Below, piece after piece: positions 1 through 10,710 of a stretch of DNA of 64,000 nt. The notes beneath the pieces were generated by a model, which was given only the letters and a program-made list of their open reading frames with translations, was not told the origin of the DNA and made no database searches. How positions within the stretch are numbered: the stretch's first letter is position 1; each line of letters starts with the position of its first letter. Origin of the DNA: Euborellia annulipes (lineage: Eukaryota > Arthropoda > Insecta > Dermaptera > Anisolabididae); NCBI GenBank assembly GCA_023213315.1, contig JAKCPI010001754.1, positions 1-64,000 on the forward strand, given 5' to 3'. The position numbers and the translations under genes were made by a program.

Positions 1-2352
1 ATATGTTTTCTACGCTAAAAGCCCCCCTTAAATGACCCCCCCCTCTAAAAGCAATTTCGGTGTTGTGTTTTGAAATCCGGCCGCTCGGTACCCTAATTGA
101 TCATTTTTGTGAAAAATGCATTTTTTTCCCAACTCTCCTTCTCTTCCCTATCTTCTCTTCTCTATATATATAAAGAGACTTGTGACTAACTGACTGACTA
201 AGTGATGACAACGCCCAGCCTAAACTATAATAGCTATAAGGCTGAAATTTGGCATGTGGAACCCTTATGTGCCCAAGGCGTCATTTAAGAAGCCATTTTT
301 CGAAATTCAAATTTTAAGGGCACCAAATGGGCTTTTATGGGTATTTTTTTGATTTTAAATAATTCTGAAACGAGATGAGATATCAATTTGCTCTCTTCGC
401 TAAAACTTTTCTTAGAAGAATATCTAAATTCGTTGTTTCAGGGTTTTTTGAAATTCGACCTCTAAGTACCCCAAATCGCAATTTTTCTAAAAAAATTCGG
501 ATTTTTCAACTTTTAACTGAAATGAGATTTCAATATGCTTTCTACGCTCAAAGTATCCTTAAATGAACCTCTAAAAAGTAATTTCGGGATTTTTTGAAAT
601 TCGACCTCTAAGTACCCCAAATTGTCATTTTTAGGAAAAATTCGAGTTTTATAACTTATAATTGAAATGAGAAAAAAATATGTTTTCTACGCTAAAAGCC
701 CCCCTTAAATGACCCCCCCCCCTCTAAAAGCAATTTCGGTGTTGTGTTTTGAAATCCGGCCGCTCGGTACCCTAATTGATCATTTTTGTGAAAAATGCAT
801 TTTTTTCCCAACTCTCCTTCTCTTCCCTATCTTCTCTTCTCTATATATATAAAGAGACTTGTGACTAACTGACTGACTAAGTGATGACAACGCCCAGCCT
901 AAACTATAATAGCTATAAGGCTGAAATTTGGCATGTGGAACCCTTATGTGCCCAAGGCGTCATTTAAGAAGCCATTTTTCGAAATTCAAATTTTAAGGGC
1001 ACCAAATGGGCTTTTATGGGTATTTTTTTGATTTTAAATAATTCTGAAACGAGATGAGATATCAATTTGCTCTCTTCGCTAAAACTTTTCTTAGAAGAAT
1101 ATCTAAATTCGTTGTTTCAGGGTTTTTTGAAATTCGACCTCTAAGTACCCCAAATCGCAATTTTTCTAAAAAAATTCGGATTTTTCAACTTTTAACTGAA
1201 ATGAGATTTCAATATGCTTTCTACGCTCAAAGTATCCTTAAATGAACCTCTAAAAAGTAATTTCGGGATTTTTTGAAATTCGACCTCTAAGTACCCCAAA
1301 TTGTCATTTTTAGGAAAAATTCGAGTTTTATAACTTATAATTGAAATGAGAAAAAAATATGTTTTCTACGCTAAAAGCCCCCCTTAAATGACCCCCCCCC
1401 TCTAAAAGCAATTTCGGTGTTGTGTTTTGAAATCCGGCCGCTCGGTACCCTAATTGATCATTTTTGTGAAAAATGCATTTTTTTCCCAACTCTCCTTCTC
1501 TTCCCTATCTTCTCTTCTCTATATATATAAAGAGACTTGTGACTAACTGACTGACTAAGTGATGACAACGCCCAGCCTAAACTATAATAGCTATAAGGCT
1601 GAAATTTGGCATGTGGAACCCTTATGTGCCCAAGGCGTCATTTAAGAAGCCATTTTTCGAAATTCAAATTTTAAGGGCACCAAATGGGCTTTTATGGGTA
1701 TTTTTTTGATTTTAAATAATTCTGAAACGAGATGAGATATCAATTTGCTCTCTTCGCTAAAACTTTTCTTAGAAGAATATCTAAATTCGTTGTTTCAGGG
1801 TTTTTTGAAATTCGACCTCTAAGTACCCCAAATCGCAATTTTTCTAAAAAAATTCGGATTTTTCAACTTTTAACTGAAATGAGATTTCAATATGCTTTCT
1901 ACGCTCAAAGTATCCTTAAATGAACCTCTAAAAAGTAATTTCGGGATTTTTTGAAATTCGACCTCTAAGTACCCCAAATTGTCATTTTTAGGAAAAATTC
2001 GAGTTTTATAACTTATAATTGAAATGAGAAAAAAATATGTTTTCTACGCTAAAAGCCCCCCTTAAATGACCCCCCCCCTCTAAAAGCAATTTCGGTGTTG
2101 TGTTTTGAAATCCGGCCGCTCGGTACCCTAATTGATCATTTTTGTGAAAAATGCATTTTTTTCCCAACTCTCCTTCTCTTCCCTATCTTCTCTTCTCTAT
2201 ATATATAAAGAGACTTGTGACTAACTGACTGACTAAGTGATGACAACGCCCAGCCTAAACTATAATAGCTATAAGGCTGAAATTTGGCATGTGGAACCCT
2301 TATGTGCCCAAGGCGTCATTTAAGAAGCCATTTTTCGAAATTCAAATTTTAA
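1..2352. repeat. Satellite-like tandem array, ~678-bp monomer, about 3.5 copies
   Basis: The same ~678-bp unit starts at 1, 678, 1357 and 2035, and the last copy stops near 2352. Copies are almost identical; the visible differences are in the length of a C-run (for example near 45 and 711). Each monomer contains about three diverged sub-units that each begin with TGAAATGAGA and continue into a CTACGCT segment, so it is a higher-order repeat. It also holds a (TA)n-AAGAGACTTGTG block followed by CTGACTGACTAAG. A 63-residue open frame recurs in each copy at the same place but looks like a by-product of the repeat. The array is cut by the window edge. Confidence 0.95.
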
Positions 2353-3242
2353 TTTATGGCCCCACCCCTATCCTCCCACCCGCCACAAAACGAAGTAAAA
2401 TCCCTCAATTTTTTAAATATTATTAGGTTTTATATAATTTTTATACACATAATCTATTTGTGAGATTTAACAAATTTTTTTGGAAAAATTTAAATTTTCC
2501 CTAGGATATTACTATTATAATTCCTTTAATATCTTTTAAACCATAGCTTCTCAACGTATCCGATGAGATCACCCTGTGGGAGTTTCAGACTTTCAGGGGG
2601 CGGTAGAAGACTGAGATATTTAGGGGCATTGAGGTTCCTTAGAAGGGGTGTGTGCAGATTAAAAAATTTAGTCGTACGTACTAAAGTAAAATAAAAATTA
2701 ATATCGTTTAATTTTTGTTATTAGAGGTTATTTCAAGTTTCTGAACGCGGCGACCTTCCGTTGTTTTTTAGTAAAATCTAGCCTGTTATTAACAAACTCC
2801 TTAAAATGCATAATATTCGTTCAATCTTCTAATTACTTATGTCTTAAATTTATGTCTTTTGAATTTTAATATTAATATTCCTCGATATAACTAAGTATGC
2901 GTTTTAATTTAATTGCCCCCTTGAATCATTCTTTCATTCTTTATTTTAAACTCATAAATAGGATAGGTGTCATATCCTATCTTACGACACTACTATAAAA
3001 TTAACGTGGCATTAGCTGTTTTAAATTCGCGAGAGGTGAATTAAGATAAGGGGGTGGGTGGGTGGAGGGCCCCCCCTCTAGAAAAGAACATATTCTTAAA
3101 GGGAGAGGTGAGCAAAATAAGGTTGGGAAACTATGTTTTAAACGATATTAGATAGCAATTTAAATAATACATCCACAAGATTTTTTGTATTTAGGTTTCT
3201 TAAATAAATATCTTTCAAGGGATATAAAGTTATTTAGTGTAC
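2353..3242. other. Non-coding stretch, nothing recognised
   Basis: AT-rich sequence directly right of the satellite. I see no exon-like open frame with splice signals and no repeat shared with the rest of the window. Confidence 0.5.
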
Positions 3243-3395
3243 TCGGACCTTGGTGTAGTGGTTAGTCATTTGTACCAAAGGCCGCATGTTCGTATCCAGT
3301 CAATTGAATTCGCTACCCATTCAATTGAAATAAATATAAACCGAGTCTTAATGCTTTCGATGCCTAAAAAAACTTGATTAAATTTAAAAAAAATA
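3243..3395 (+). repeat. tRNA-derived SINE (SINE1 type), decayed copy
   Basis: Begins with a tRNA-like head (CCTTGGTGTAGTGGTTAG, an A-box type sequence). This is followed by a CAATTGAAATAAAT segment and the tail typical of this family, in which a shortened TGCTTTCGATGCC motif precedes an A-rich end. Better copies lie at 13358-13545 and, reversed, at 54795-54955. Confidence 0.7.
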
Positions 3396-3943
3396 AGCTA
3401 TTTACTGTTTTTGATTCTAAGACCTCCCGCCCCTGAGCAGGGTGTTAACAAAAAAGACTTTTTTATATTTTGACCATGGTACTGGTCAAATGTGGTTAAA
3501 ATCATTCAAAATTGGTTTTAACCATAAAATTAATTTAAATTGTCTACCAATCAATTTGAATAAATAGGGACGGGGTAAATTTAAAAAAAAAATATATCCT
3601 AAACAAAAAATCTGCTGTAACCTGTTTTAACCACCCTGGTTTTAGCCGAACCACCCTACCCCCCCCCTCCATTTTTACGAAATTTTGTATTCTTTAATTT
3701 ATCTAAATATCAACATCTTTTTTTTTATTTATTCAAAAAAAGTTTTAATTTGGCAGGTACATTACGTTTATTGCCTTGACGATATTCACGAAGTCTTTTT
3801 CGAAATTCTAATTTTAAGAGCACTGAAACCTCATTTTGGAGTTTTTTTTTAAATTTTATAATGACCTTTATTAAGAAGGTTTATGCTCCGGGAAATTCAG
3901 GGTTTCAACGATGGTCGCACAAGAGACATGCCCGCAATCTCTA

Positions 3944-4054
3944 ACCTTGCTCGCCGAAGGCGAGCAAAAAAGCTCGCCGAAGGCGAGCTCGGGGTCCAGG
4001 GGGGCGAAGCCCCCTGGCTAGCGCAAGGTTCGCCGAAGGCGAACCTTGCCGCTA
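3944..4054. repeat. Cluster of GC-rich mini-hairpins
   Basis: Four perfect short palindromes sit in a row: GCTCGCCGAAGGCGAGC twice, GGGGGGCGAAGCCCCC, and GGTTCGCCGAAGGCGAACC. All have GAAG- or CGAA-type loops, in strong contrast to the AT-rich surroundings. Related pieces occur at 5277-5661, 12992-13040, 34808-34855, 36490-36620 and 42908-42935. Confidence 0.85.
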
Positions 4055-4335
4055 GTATTATTATATTTGTTGATGTAAAATTATCTAAATTTCTTTTTTC
4101 CTTTAGAATTTCTTATTATTTTAAAATATTTACTAATAATTATTTTAAATTATTTATTATAAAAGAAAATACTTTCATATGTCCTAATAATATTTTATAA
4201 CTATAATGCGAAAAATGGCTATAATCGTCCATCTCCGAAGATACGCCCTTGCCTTTGGTTAAAATCATCTTCCATTATAATTTCACCAATCCTATTTTTT
4301 TTTTGTTAATTATTTTTATTTCTCTTATTTTTTAG

Positions 4336-4603
4336 GAAACTTATGATATGAAGTCGTTCGATTTGTGGAGTTTCAAGAAAGCGATCTTCAGCACCCTATT
4401 CCAAGCTGTGAAGGCCCTTGGTGGCGGGATTATCGCCCTCAAGGGCCAACTTGTTAAAGCTAAAGGACATCTTCTATCTACCAAAGGCAAAGTGGTCTCA
4501 GCTAAAGGAGAAGCTATTTATAACTTTGGTAAAAGTATAGCAGCCAATGCAGTTATGACTGCAGTCAAACCTGCAACGGTCGTTTATACAGCTCCTTCAG
4601 CAG
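4336..4603 (+). CDS. Internal exon of an unrecognised protein with AKG repeats
   Basis: A TTTTTTTAG acceptor ends at 4335 and a CAG^GTATAT donor starts at 4604. The frame is open through the whole exon, and the ATG at 4348 may be internal, since the codons before it (E-T-Y-D) are also open. The encoded segment is lysine/alanine/glycine rich with a repeated pattern: LKGQLVKAKG, LLSTKG, VVSAKGEAI. A hydrophobic AIFSTLFQAVKALGGG stretch precedes it. The exon ends in phase 1, which matches the phase-1 acceptor at 6936, so the two join as ...PSAG-YYQHPG.... An upstream exon, perhaps with a signal peptide, is expected but not identified. I do not recognise the family. The composition resembles secreted or cuticle-associated insect proteins, which is inference only. 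Confidence 0.6.
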
Positions 4604-4934
4604 GTATATATTTCTTTAATTCATTTTTACTTATCAAAAAATAGATGAGAAGAACTGTATCGCAACAATAAATAAAAATATTTTTAAAATTAATTACAAG
4701 TCAATGGCTTAAAGAATCGAGGGCAATTTTTTTTTTTTTAATTTCCCTTTCGGCTGTTGATGCCATTTAGATGTATAAATAGTTATTTAAATTATTTGTA
4801 TCAAACGCACCCGGAGGACGACCAAAAGAAACCAAATTTAAATATAATAATTTTTTATGTAAATATTGAAGCAATATCCCCAAATTATAGCAACAATATT
4901 GGAGGTTTTTTTAATATAGCTGGTTAGTTGATGT

Positions 4935-5193
4935 AGTAGAAGGATAATAAAAAGAGAGAGCAGCTAGTTTTTGTTTTCTTTTATTAAACCCTCATTGCTG
5001 ACGTTTCGGTCCTGTACAGGTGAATATTCATCTAATTTATATAAATCTGTACGCATTTTCTTAATGACCATTGTATTGTTCTATATTAATAGCTCTGAGG
5101 ATGGCCCAAAACAGGACCGAAACGTTAGCAATGAGGGGTTTAATAAAAGAAAACAAAAACTAGCTACTCTCTTTTTATTATTATCTTTCTACT
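4935..5193. mobile_element. Foldback element with a hammerhead-like core
   Basis: The arms at 4935-5015 and 5112-5193 are near-perfect inverted repeats. The outer arms carry a purine/pyrimidine tract with ...AACTAGCT, and the inner ends carry the GACGTTTCGGTCCTGT motif. The right arm contains the hammerhead-like core at 5095-5126. There is no coding capacity. Confidence 0.8.
5091..5131 (+). ncRNA. Hammerhead ribozyme-like motif
   Basis: CTGAGGA at 5095-5101 fits the core CUGANGA. Stem II is GGCCC/GGACC with one C.A mismatch at its centre. GAAA is at 5119-5122, followed by CGTT, so the cleavage triplet would be GUU. A 3-bp stem I (GCU 5092-5094 with AGC 5127-5129) closes it. Stem I is weak, so activity is uncertain. 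Confidence 0.55.
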
Positions 5194-5276
5194 ATAGCAA
5201 CAATCAATCAAGTAAACCTTTAAATAATGAAATAGCTCTTAAACTTTTATCCAAATATTTTTTTTACTAGCCGCGC

Positions 5277-5661
5277 CGCCCGCCTTCGGCGGGCTCCGCG
5301 TCTAGCCAGGGGCTTCGCCCCTGGACCCCACCAGCTGGCTCGGGCCGCCTGCGGCGGACCCTCGCCTTTCTTATGAGAAACGGGCTGGCGTCTGAGACGG
5401 GGGCTACGCCCCCTGGACCCCCGCCAGCTGGCTCGGCCGCCTGCGGCGGACCCTCGCCTTTCTTAATTATGAGAAACGGGCTGGCGTCTAGACGGGGGCT
5501 ACGCCCCCTGGACCCCCGCCAGCTGGCTCGGGCCCGCCGCGGCGGACCCTCGCCTTTCTTAATTATGAGAAACGGGCTGGCGTCTAGACAGGGGCTACGC
5601 CCCTGGACCCCATCAGCTGGCTCGGGCCCGCCTGCGGCGGACCCTCGCCTTTTCTTAATTA
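5277..5661. repeat. GC-rich ~95-110 bp tandem repeat, about 4 units
   Basis: The units carry AGCTGGCTCGG, a CGCCTGCGGCGG palindrome, ACCCTCGCCTTTCTT and ATGAGAAACGGGCTGGCG. Each also has a CAGGGGCTTCGCCCCTG-type palindrome whose stem sequence varies while staying paired. The first unit starts with a GCCCGCCTTCGGCGGGC hairpin. The open frame running through it is a consequence of GC-rich codons and is not supported as a gene. Confidence 0.85.
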
Positions 5662-5719
5662 TGAAAAGAAAATTATTATTACTAACAACTAAGTATTCCA
5701 GTCCAGTGCCTGCTTGAGG

Positions 5720-6060
5720 ATTTGTTTACATTCAAAGAATACACAACTGTAAAGAATACTTAAATATTTCTTTATACATTTCCTATGGGAGAAATCGTAA
5801 CTTTAGCAATTAATAACTCAAAAAGTTATAGGAATTTCGGGACCCGAGTATTTTTCCGGGACTCTCCATAACGTCCTTTATAAGACTGCAAATTTCGTTT
5901 CAAAATTCCAACGGGAAGTAGGTCAAACAGAGCGTGACAGACGGACGGACAGACGGACACACCGCAATTATTATATATAGAAGATTATTTTAAAACCAAA
6001 TAAATTATTCCATTGGGCCATATCTCCAATTATTAAATTGGCCAAAATTAAAGGGCTTAT
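5720..6060. other. Non-coding, end of a decayed repeat
   Basis: Contains CAGACGGACGGACAGACGG near 5939-5957 followed by a (TA)n tract. This end-type resembles the CCGTCTGTCTGTCT near 36308. No gene signal is seen. Confidence 0.4.
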
Positions 6061-6066
6061 TGTGTA

Positions 6067-6285
6067 CAGTGAGTCCCATAATTAAGTCCCCACCTGATAG
6101 CTAGATCCTTAAGTATATGGTATAGTAAATGATGTATAGTGAAATAATTAATGACCGAAAAGGTAAAACGTAAAATCTGGTACAGATGATTTTATTTTAC
6201 CTTTTCAAATTTAAAATTATTTCACCATATACCATATACTTAAGGCTCTAGCTATCAGGTGGGGACTTAATTGTGGCGCTTTCTG
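6067..6285. mobile_element. Mariner-type MITE (CAGTGAGTCCC ends), foldback
   Basis: Ends are CAGTGAGTCCCATAATTAAG and, inverted, a diverged CTTAATTGTGGCG...TTCTG, with TA on each side (6065-6066 and 6286-6287). Arms of roughly 100 bp pair around a central loop; both arms include CCCCACCTGATAGCTAGA or its complement. TA target sites and a CAGTG-start are characteristic of Tc1/mariner elements. A relative is at 46015-46214. Confidence 0.7.
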
Positions 6286-6504
6286 TACAATAAACCCAAC
6301 CCCCCCGGTTGAGGCGCCCCCTCACCAAGGGTTGGCCGGCTTTTTTTTACTTTGAATGTAATAAAAAACCAAAAAGGGGGGGGGGGGGGGAAGGAAAAAA
6401 AAAAAAAAAAAAACTAACAACCGCTATGCCGAAGTTCTCCAATGGTCCACAGGTCAAAATTTGGAAATCCCTAGTGTAAGGAATAAAATAAAATAAAAAA
6501 CACT

Positions 6505-6610
6505 GCACTGTTTTAATCGTTGCGGTTAAGTGATGCCAAGCGCGGAGAAAAGCTCGGGTTGGTGACCCTGAGTAAGCAATGTGTGTAACGTCCTCCGGTA
6601 GCCAACAGTA
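6505..6610 (+). repeat. 5S rRNA-derived SINE-like fragment
   Basis: GGTTAAGTGATGCC followed by AAGCGCGG, AAAAGCTCGG and GTTGGTGACCCTGAG follows the order of the 3' half of 5S rRNA, where GTTAAGC, GCGCGG, a TACTTGGAT segment and GGGTGACC occur. It is too diverged and incomplete to be a working 5S gene, and a 5S-headed SINE is the best guess. Confidence 0.4.
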
Positions 6611-6935
6611 TAATTTATTTAAATATTTATATAGGACTAAATAAATTCAACCCCTAAATGGCACCTGGGGCCCTGAAATTCCAAAAAAAAATAAATAAAA
6701 ATATAAGGAGAAAAAATTTTAAAATTAAAATTTTAATCGTTATAAAATAAGTCATTTTTCCGGGGGGGGGGGGGGGGGGTCAATGGGATCTTTCAAACCC
6801 TAGTCTACTCGAAAACATTTTTTTGGATACGGCCTTTATAGATTATCATCCCGAATACTACAATTATAATTTCTATAGTAAAAGTCAAAAGCTTTTTTGT
6901 TCCTCAAATTACTTAGAAATGTTTTACTTTTCTAG

Positions 6936-7271
6936 GATATTACCAGCATCCGGGAGCCGGTCCATATCCATACAACGGTCCACATCCTGGTGCACCCACC
7001 GGACCTTCAGCACCATACGCCACAGGTCCAGCAGCGCCTTACTCTAACGCCCCCGTCAATTCCTACGGGGTACCCTATCCACCTTCTACAAATTACGGTG
7101 CACCTTCTTCAAATTATGGCGCACCTTCTACAAATTACGGCGCACCTTCAGCGAATTACGCCGGAAATTATGGGCCTTCTTCCGCTGCTAATTACGGCCC
7201 TTCAGCTTCCACCAATTATGGCTCATCAGCAGCGGATGATCGGCAACCCTCCGCATCAGAAGAACGACCAC
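6936..7271 (+). CDS. Second exon of the AKG-repeat gene: Pro/Gly/Tyr-rich repeats
   Basis: The acceptor TTTTCTAG ends at 6935, and the donor C^GTAAGAAT begins at 7272. Read in phase 1 it gives YYQHPGAGPYPYNGPHPGAP, then tandem NYGAPS/NYGPSS-type hexapeptides (about seven), and a more charged end, AADDRQPSASEERP. It again ends in phase 1, so at least one further exon is expected to the right; I could not identify it. Low-complexity Tyr/Pro/Gly repeats after a basic AKG domain suggest an extracellular structural protein, but I know no family to assign. The gene is antisense to MCTP and sits in its apparent intron. Confidence 0.6.
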
Positions 7272-7533
7272 GTAAGAATTTATTTATTTATTAATTTTGC
7301 AAAAATTAAAAAAAAAAAAACATGCTAGAAGAAATTAATATATAAGAGATTTATTTACTAACTTTCTCTCTAAGCAAAGAATCAAGATAATTATATTATC
7401 TGCTTTTACTAAATACTGTCAAACAAGTTTTTAAAATAATTTACTTTAAATATTTATTTATTTTGTTTCTACTGGAAATTCAATGAAATTTTATGAGTAA
7501 TTAATTGCAATAAGTAGATAGATGAATGAATAA

Positions 7534-7741
7534 TTAATAATGAAAAGAACAAACCAGCCGAAAACAATTAAAGAAAAAATATTTTCTTTTTCCGCTTTAT
7601 TTGATACAAATTTCGACGTTTCGACCGTTTCTTCCGGTCTTCATCAGGACATGTGCAATGTTTGCACATTGTATTAAATAAAGCTGAAAAGAAGAATATT
7701 TTTTCTTTATTTGCTTACGGCTGCCTTGTCCTTTTTATTAT
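7534..7741. mobile_element. Foldback element with a hammerhead-like core
   Basis: Arms at 7534-7610 and 7670-7741 are inverted repeats, with TTTATTTAATACAA-type inner ends and CAGCCG/CGGCTG near the outside. The loop region carries the minus-strand hammerhead-like core at 7615-7647. Confidence 0.75.
7608..7655 (-). ncRNA. Hammerhead ribozyme-like motif, clean core
   Basis: Read on the minus strand: CTGATGA (7647-7641), A, stem II GACCG (7639-7635), loop GAAGAAA, CGGTC (7627-7623), GAAACGTC (7622-7615). All conserved core positions of a minimal type I hammerhead are present, including a GUC triplet and the self-complementary ACGU that can form stem III in a dimer. Stem I is AUGUC/GAAAU with one mismatch. 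Confidence 0.65.
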
Positions 7742-7837
7742 TAAGAGAATTATTTAACCTATTATTAATTAATTAAACAAGGTATTTTTATTAATATACG
7801 ATCTAGGTACCAATTCGCCCCATAAATAAATTGATTT

Positions 7838-7995
7838 ATGAATTTTAACCAAAATCTTTTAAAGCCAATTTTGAGAAAATGGAAAAAAACTGAAAAAATA
7901 CATCAGTAAAGTACTAGTACTTTTTGGTCGTTTTATTTAAAAACTTATTTTCGCGCCTCAGAAGGGTACCTAACTTCAATATAAAATTTCAATCT
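7838..7995 (+). repeat. R1-family fragment (middle part)
   Basis: Matches the centre of R1: a GAAAAAAACTGAAAAA run, CATCAGTAAAGTACTAGTAC, then a GCCTAACTTCAATATAAAATTTCAA-type segment. Both ends are missing. Confidence 0.75.
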
Positions 7996-8211
7996 CGTTT
8001 CTCGTTTCCTTCATGCTTTATTTTAAATCACAGAGGCTCGGAGCCGGAGAAAAGAAAAAAATTTATGATAAATAAAGATATTATTATTATTATTATTATT
8101 ATTATTTAAATCACAGACATAGAGTTAGACAGCCCTTTTTGCTGCATCCACATTTTTGAACTTAGGGGGTCTCAAAACGTATATTTCCATCAAAATCTCA
8201 GCATTCTTATT

Positions 8212-8345
8212 CGGAGTTTTAGGTCTTAGATATCAAACTATGATCTGGGCTCTTATTTAATCATCATATGATTAGCCTAACTAGATGACGACTCGAAAGT
8301 AATAGTCGGTAAAGTAGCTTATCCGAGGTAGAGCTAGTTATGCTA
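8212..8345 (+). repeat. ~125-bp dispersed repeat
   Basis: Shares AGGTCTTAG, GATCTGGGCT, CATATGATTAGC and GACTCGAAAGT in order with 59120-59245, and inverted with 13130-13260. No coding capacity; class unknown. Confidence 0.6.
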
Positions 8346-8559
8346 ACTGTATCTGAAGAAACCGGAGTAATTTTTTTTTTTTGACGTGACAACGTCTTAC
8401 AAATCATGTGTCTATAGTGGCATGTTAGAGGGGCTTGCACGAAAAAGTTTATTGGCTTGAATAACTCCTCTGTCTTAAGAGGTATAATTATGAGAAATAT
8501 ACGGTTAGAAAGAATGAGTTTTCAGCTAAAGATTGCACCATTTATTTTTTTCCTATCAT

Positions 8560-9440
8560 TTTATTTTACCGCGCTGCGGTAAATTCCTAATTTGAAAGTT
8601 TAAACCCCTGTAGATTCCGAACAACTATTCAGATCAGACCAAATGAGATGTCATTTGGTGCAGAAAGAAAACCTATAATAGAATAAATAAAAAAATCCCG
8701 AGTAATTAACTCCAAAATTGGTTTTTTTCTCGAAAAACCTCATTTTTTAGGCAAAAAAATATCGAAAAATAGCCCTACTTGTGCAACGCATAGCTACTTG
8801 ACCATAAAAGCTACATTAAATCTAAATATAGTTTTAGAAAGAGTGGTCCAATGCCCAGAGGTTATTTTTTCATTTTTTTTTGATATGACGTCATTTTACC
8901 GCATGAGAGCACTCGGCGGGATTTCGTTTTTCGAAATTTTAAACCCCTGTAGATTCCGAACGGCTAATCAGATCAGACTAAATGAGATGTCATTTGGTGC
9001 AGAAAGATAACCTCTAAGAGAATAAATAAAAAAATCCCGAGTAATTAACTCAAAAATTGGTTTTTTTCTCGAAAAACCTCATTTTTTAGGCAAAAAAAAT
9101 ATCGAAAAATAGCCCTACTTGTGCAACGCCTAGCTACTTGACCATAAAAGCTACATTAAATCTAAATATAGTTTTAGAAAGAGTGGTTCAATACCCCCAG
9201 GGCTTTTTTTCTTTTTTTTGATATGAGGTCATTTTTCCGCATGAGAGCGCTCGGCGGGATTTCGTTTTTCGAAATTTTAAACCCCCGTAGATTCCGAACG
9301 GCTAATCAGATCAGACTAAATGAGATGTCATTTAGTGCAGAAAGATAACCTCTAATAGAATAAATAAAAAAATCCAGAGTACTTAACTCCAAAATTAATT
9401 TTTTTTTCGAAAAACCTCATTTTTTAAGCATATGTCGCCC
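8560..9440. repeat. Imperfect tandem repeat, ~338-bp period, about 2.6 copies
   Basis: The block AATAAATAAAAAAATCC(C/A)GAGTA recurs near 8683, 9022 and 9358. Between its copies, TAGCCCTACTTGTGCAACGC and GATCAGACTAAATGAGATG recur in the same order. Copies differ at several percent of positions, so this is older than the array at 1-2352. Confidence 0.85.
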
Positions 9441-9839
9441 ATTAATTGATAAAAGTTTGGCCACACCTGTTATATATTGTTTCAATGAAAATGTTTGAAC
9501 ATGTTTATTTATGAAAACAAACTACTAGTAAAAAAATATAAAAACAATACTTTCTCTCTTTATATTTAAATATAGGTAAGGAAAAAAAAATTTTTTTGAA
9601 ATCAAGCAAAAGACGTTGTCACGTTAAAAAGCCACCGGCTGTGTAGAAGACACAGCTAACACCTAATTTTTTAAACATTCAATATATTCGACAAATATTC
9701 ATTCGATAGATTTCGGATTTGAGAATCTCTATAAAAAAATTGATAACAGCATCTTTGGGCAAGCAACATTTTTTAAATAGGATAGTCAAGGAAGAGAAAG
9801 AATAGAAAACAACATTTTTAATATAATTGTAAATGTTTT

Positions 9840-10512
9840 TTTACTTTCTCTTACCTATGTATATATGTAATATATATATAGAGAGAAAGTATTGGATTCA
9901 TGTCAAAAATTCGATGTCGAGATTTTGATGGATCTTCACGTTTTGAGGTCCCCTGAATCCAAAAAAGTGGTTTTCGCGACATGGTCTGTCTGTGTGTCTG
10001 TGTGTGTGTCTGTGAACAAAATATCTCAAGAACGAAAAGAGCTAAGAGGTTGAAATTTTATATTTAAGTTAGGCACCCCCATGGGACGTGACACGAAGCT
10101 TTTGAACAAAATCGACCAAAAAGTACTAGTACTTTACTGATGCACTTTTTCAGTTTTTTTCGATTTTCTCAAAATTTGCTCCAACGATTTTTTTTAAAAT
10201 TCAAAAATCAATTATTTTTTTAGATTCTCTATAAAATGTATATTCTCATTTTGTGATTGAAATCTTCTGAAGACCACTTTACTCTTGTACTCCATAGAAA
10301 AGATAGGAGAAATGGTTGCCATGGTATCAAAATACAAATATTTTCCCATACTTATAAATTTTACATCTTGAATGCAATTGTACCCTACTGCCGGAAACTA
10401 AATACATGTCGACACAAAAAATCTGGTGTGACAAGCACAGTACACAACTTTCGATTACCGAAGGTAAGAGAAAGTTGTGTGCTGTGCGACAGTCACACCA
10501 GATTTTTTTAGC
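9840..10512 (-). mobile_element. R1-family element, nearly full length
   Basis: The minus-strand 3' end (plus-strand left end) is TACTTTCTCTTACCTATG, followed by the (TA)n hairpin and GAGAAAGTATTGGATTCATG. A CTGTCTGTGTG microsatellite lies in the middle. The minus-strand 5' end is the long hairpin AATCTGGTGTGAC...GTCACACCAGATT at about 10420-10505. No open frame of note. Confidence 0.85.
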
Positions 10513-10710
10513 TTTGAGGATGCACAAGATTATATAACTAATTAATGAATTTTGAAGTTTACTAGTATCAAGATTCAGATGAAATGAATGAATTACAATC
10601 AACAAATTTTGGGTATAGGAGACTTTGTAACCAAGGAATTTAATAAAAAACTTTTATGTAATTAATTAATCATATAAGTTTCGGTCGCGAATCACGACCT
10701 CTCCCAAAAC

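Noticed and set aside
375..1923. Identical 63-residue open frame repeated three times in the satellite
   Set aside because: It is copied with the monomer, has no codon-use signal or recognisable domain, and lies in an AT-rich repeat. A chance frame is the simplest reading.
1..2352. CRISPR-like array
   Set aside because: The repeats are ~678 bp and contiguous, with no spacers, and the DNA is eukaryotic.
5373..5717. 114-residue open frame with PPGPPPAGS-type repeats
   Set aside because: It arises from the GC-rich hairpin repeat; all frames are rich in codons for Pro, Gly and Arg, and there are no splice or promoter signals.
6990..7328. Histidine/leucine-rich open frame overlapping the NYGAPS exon
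   Set aside because: It is the shifted frame of the repetitive exon 6936-7271. The phase-consistent NYGAPS frame has matching splice sites on both sides.
9840..10512. R1 as a Helitron
   Set aside because: The GAGAAAGTA end has no CTRR terminus with the usual hairpin spacing, and one copy is flanked by a 15-bp direct repeat, which Helitrons do not make.
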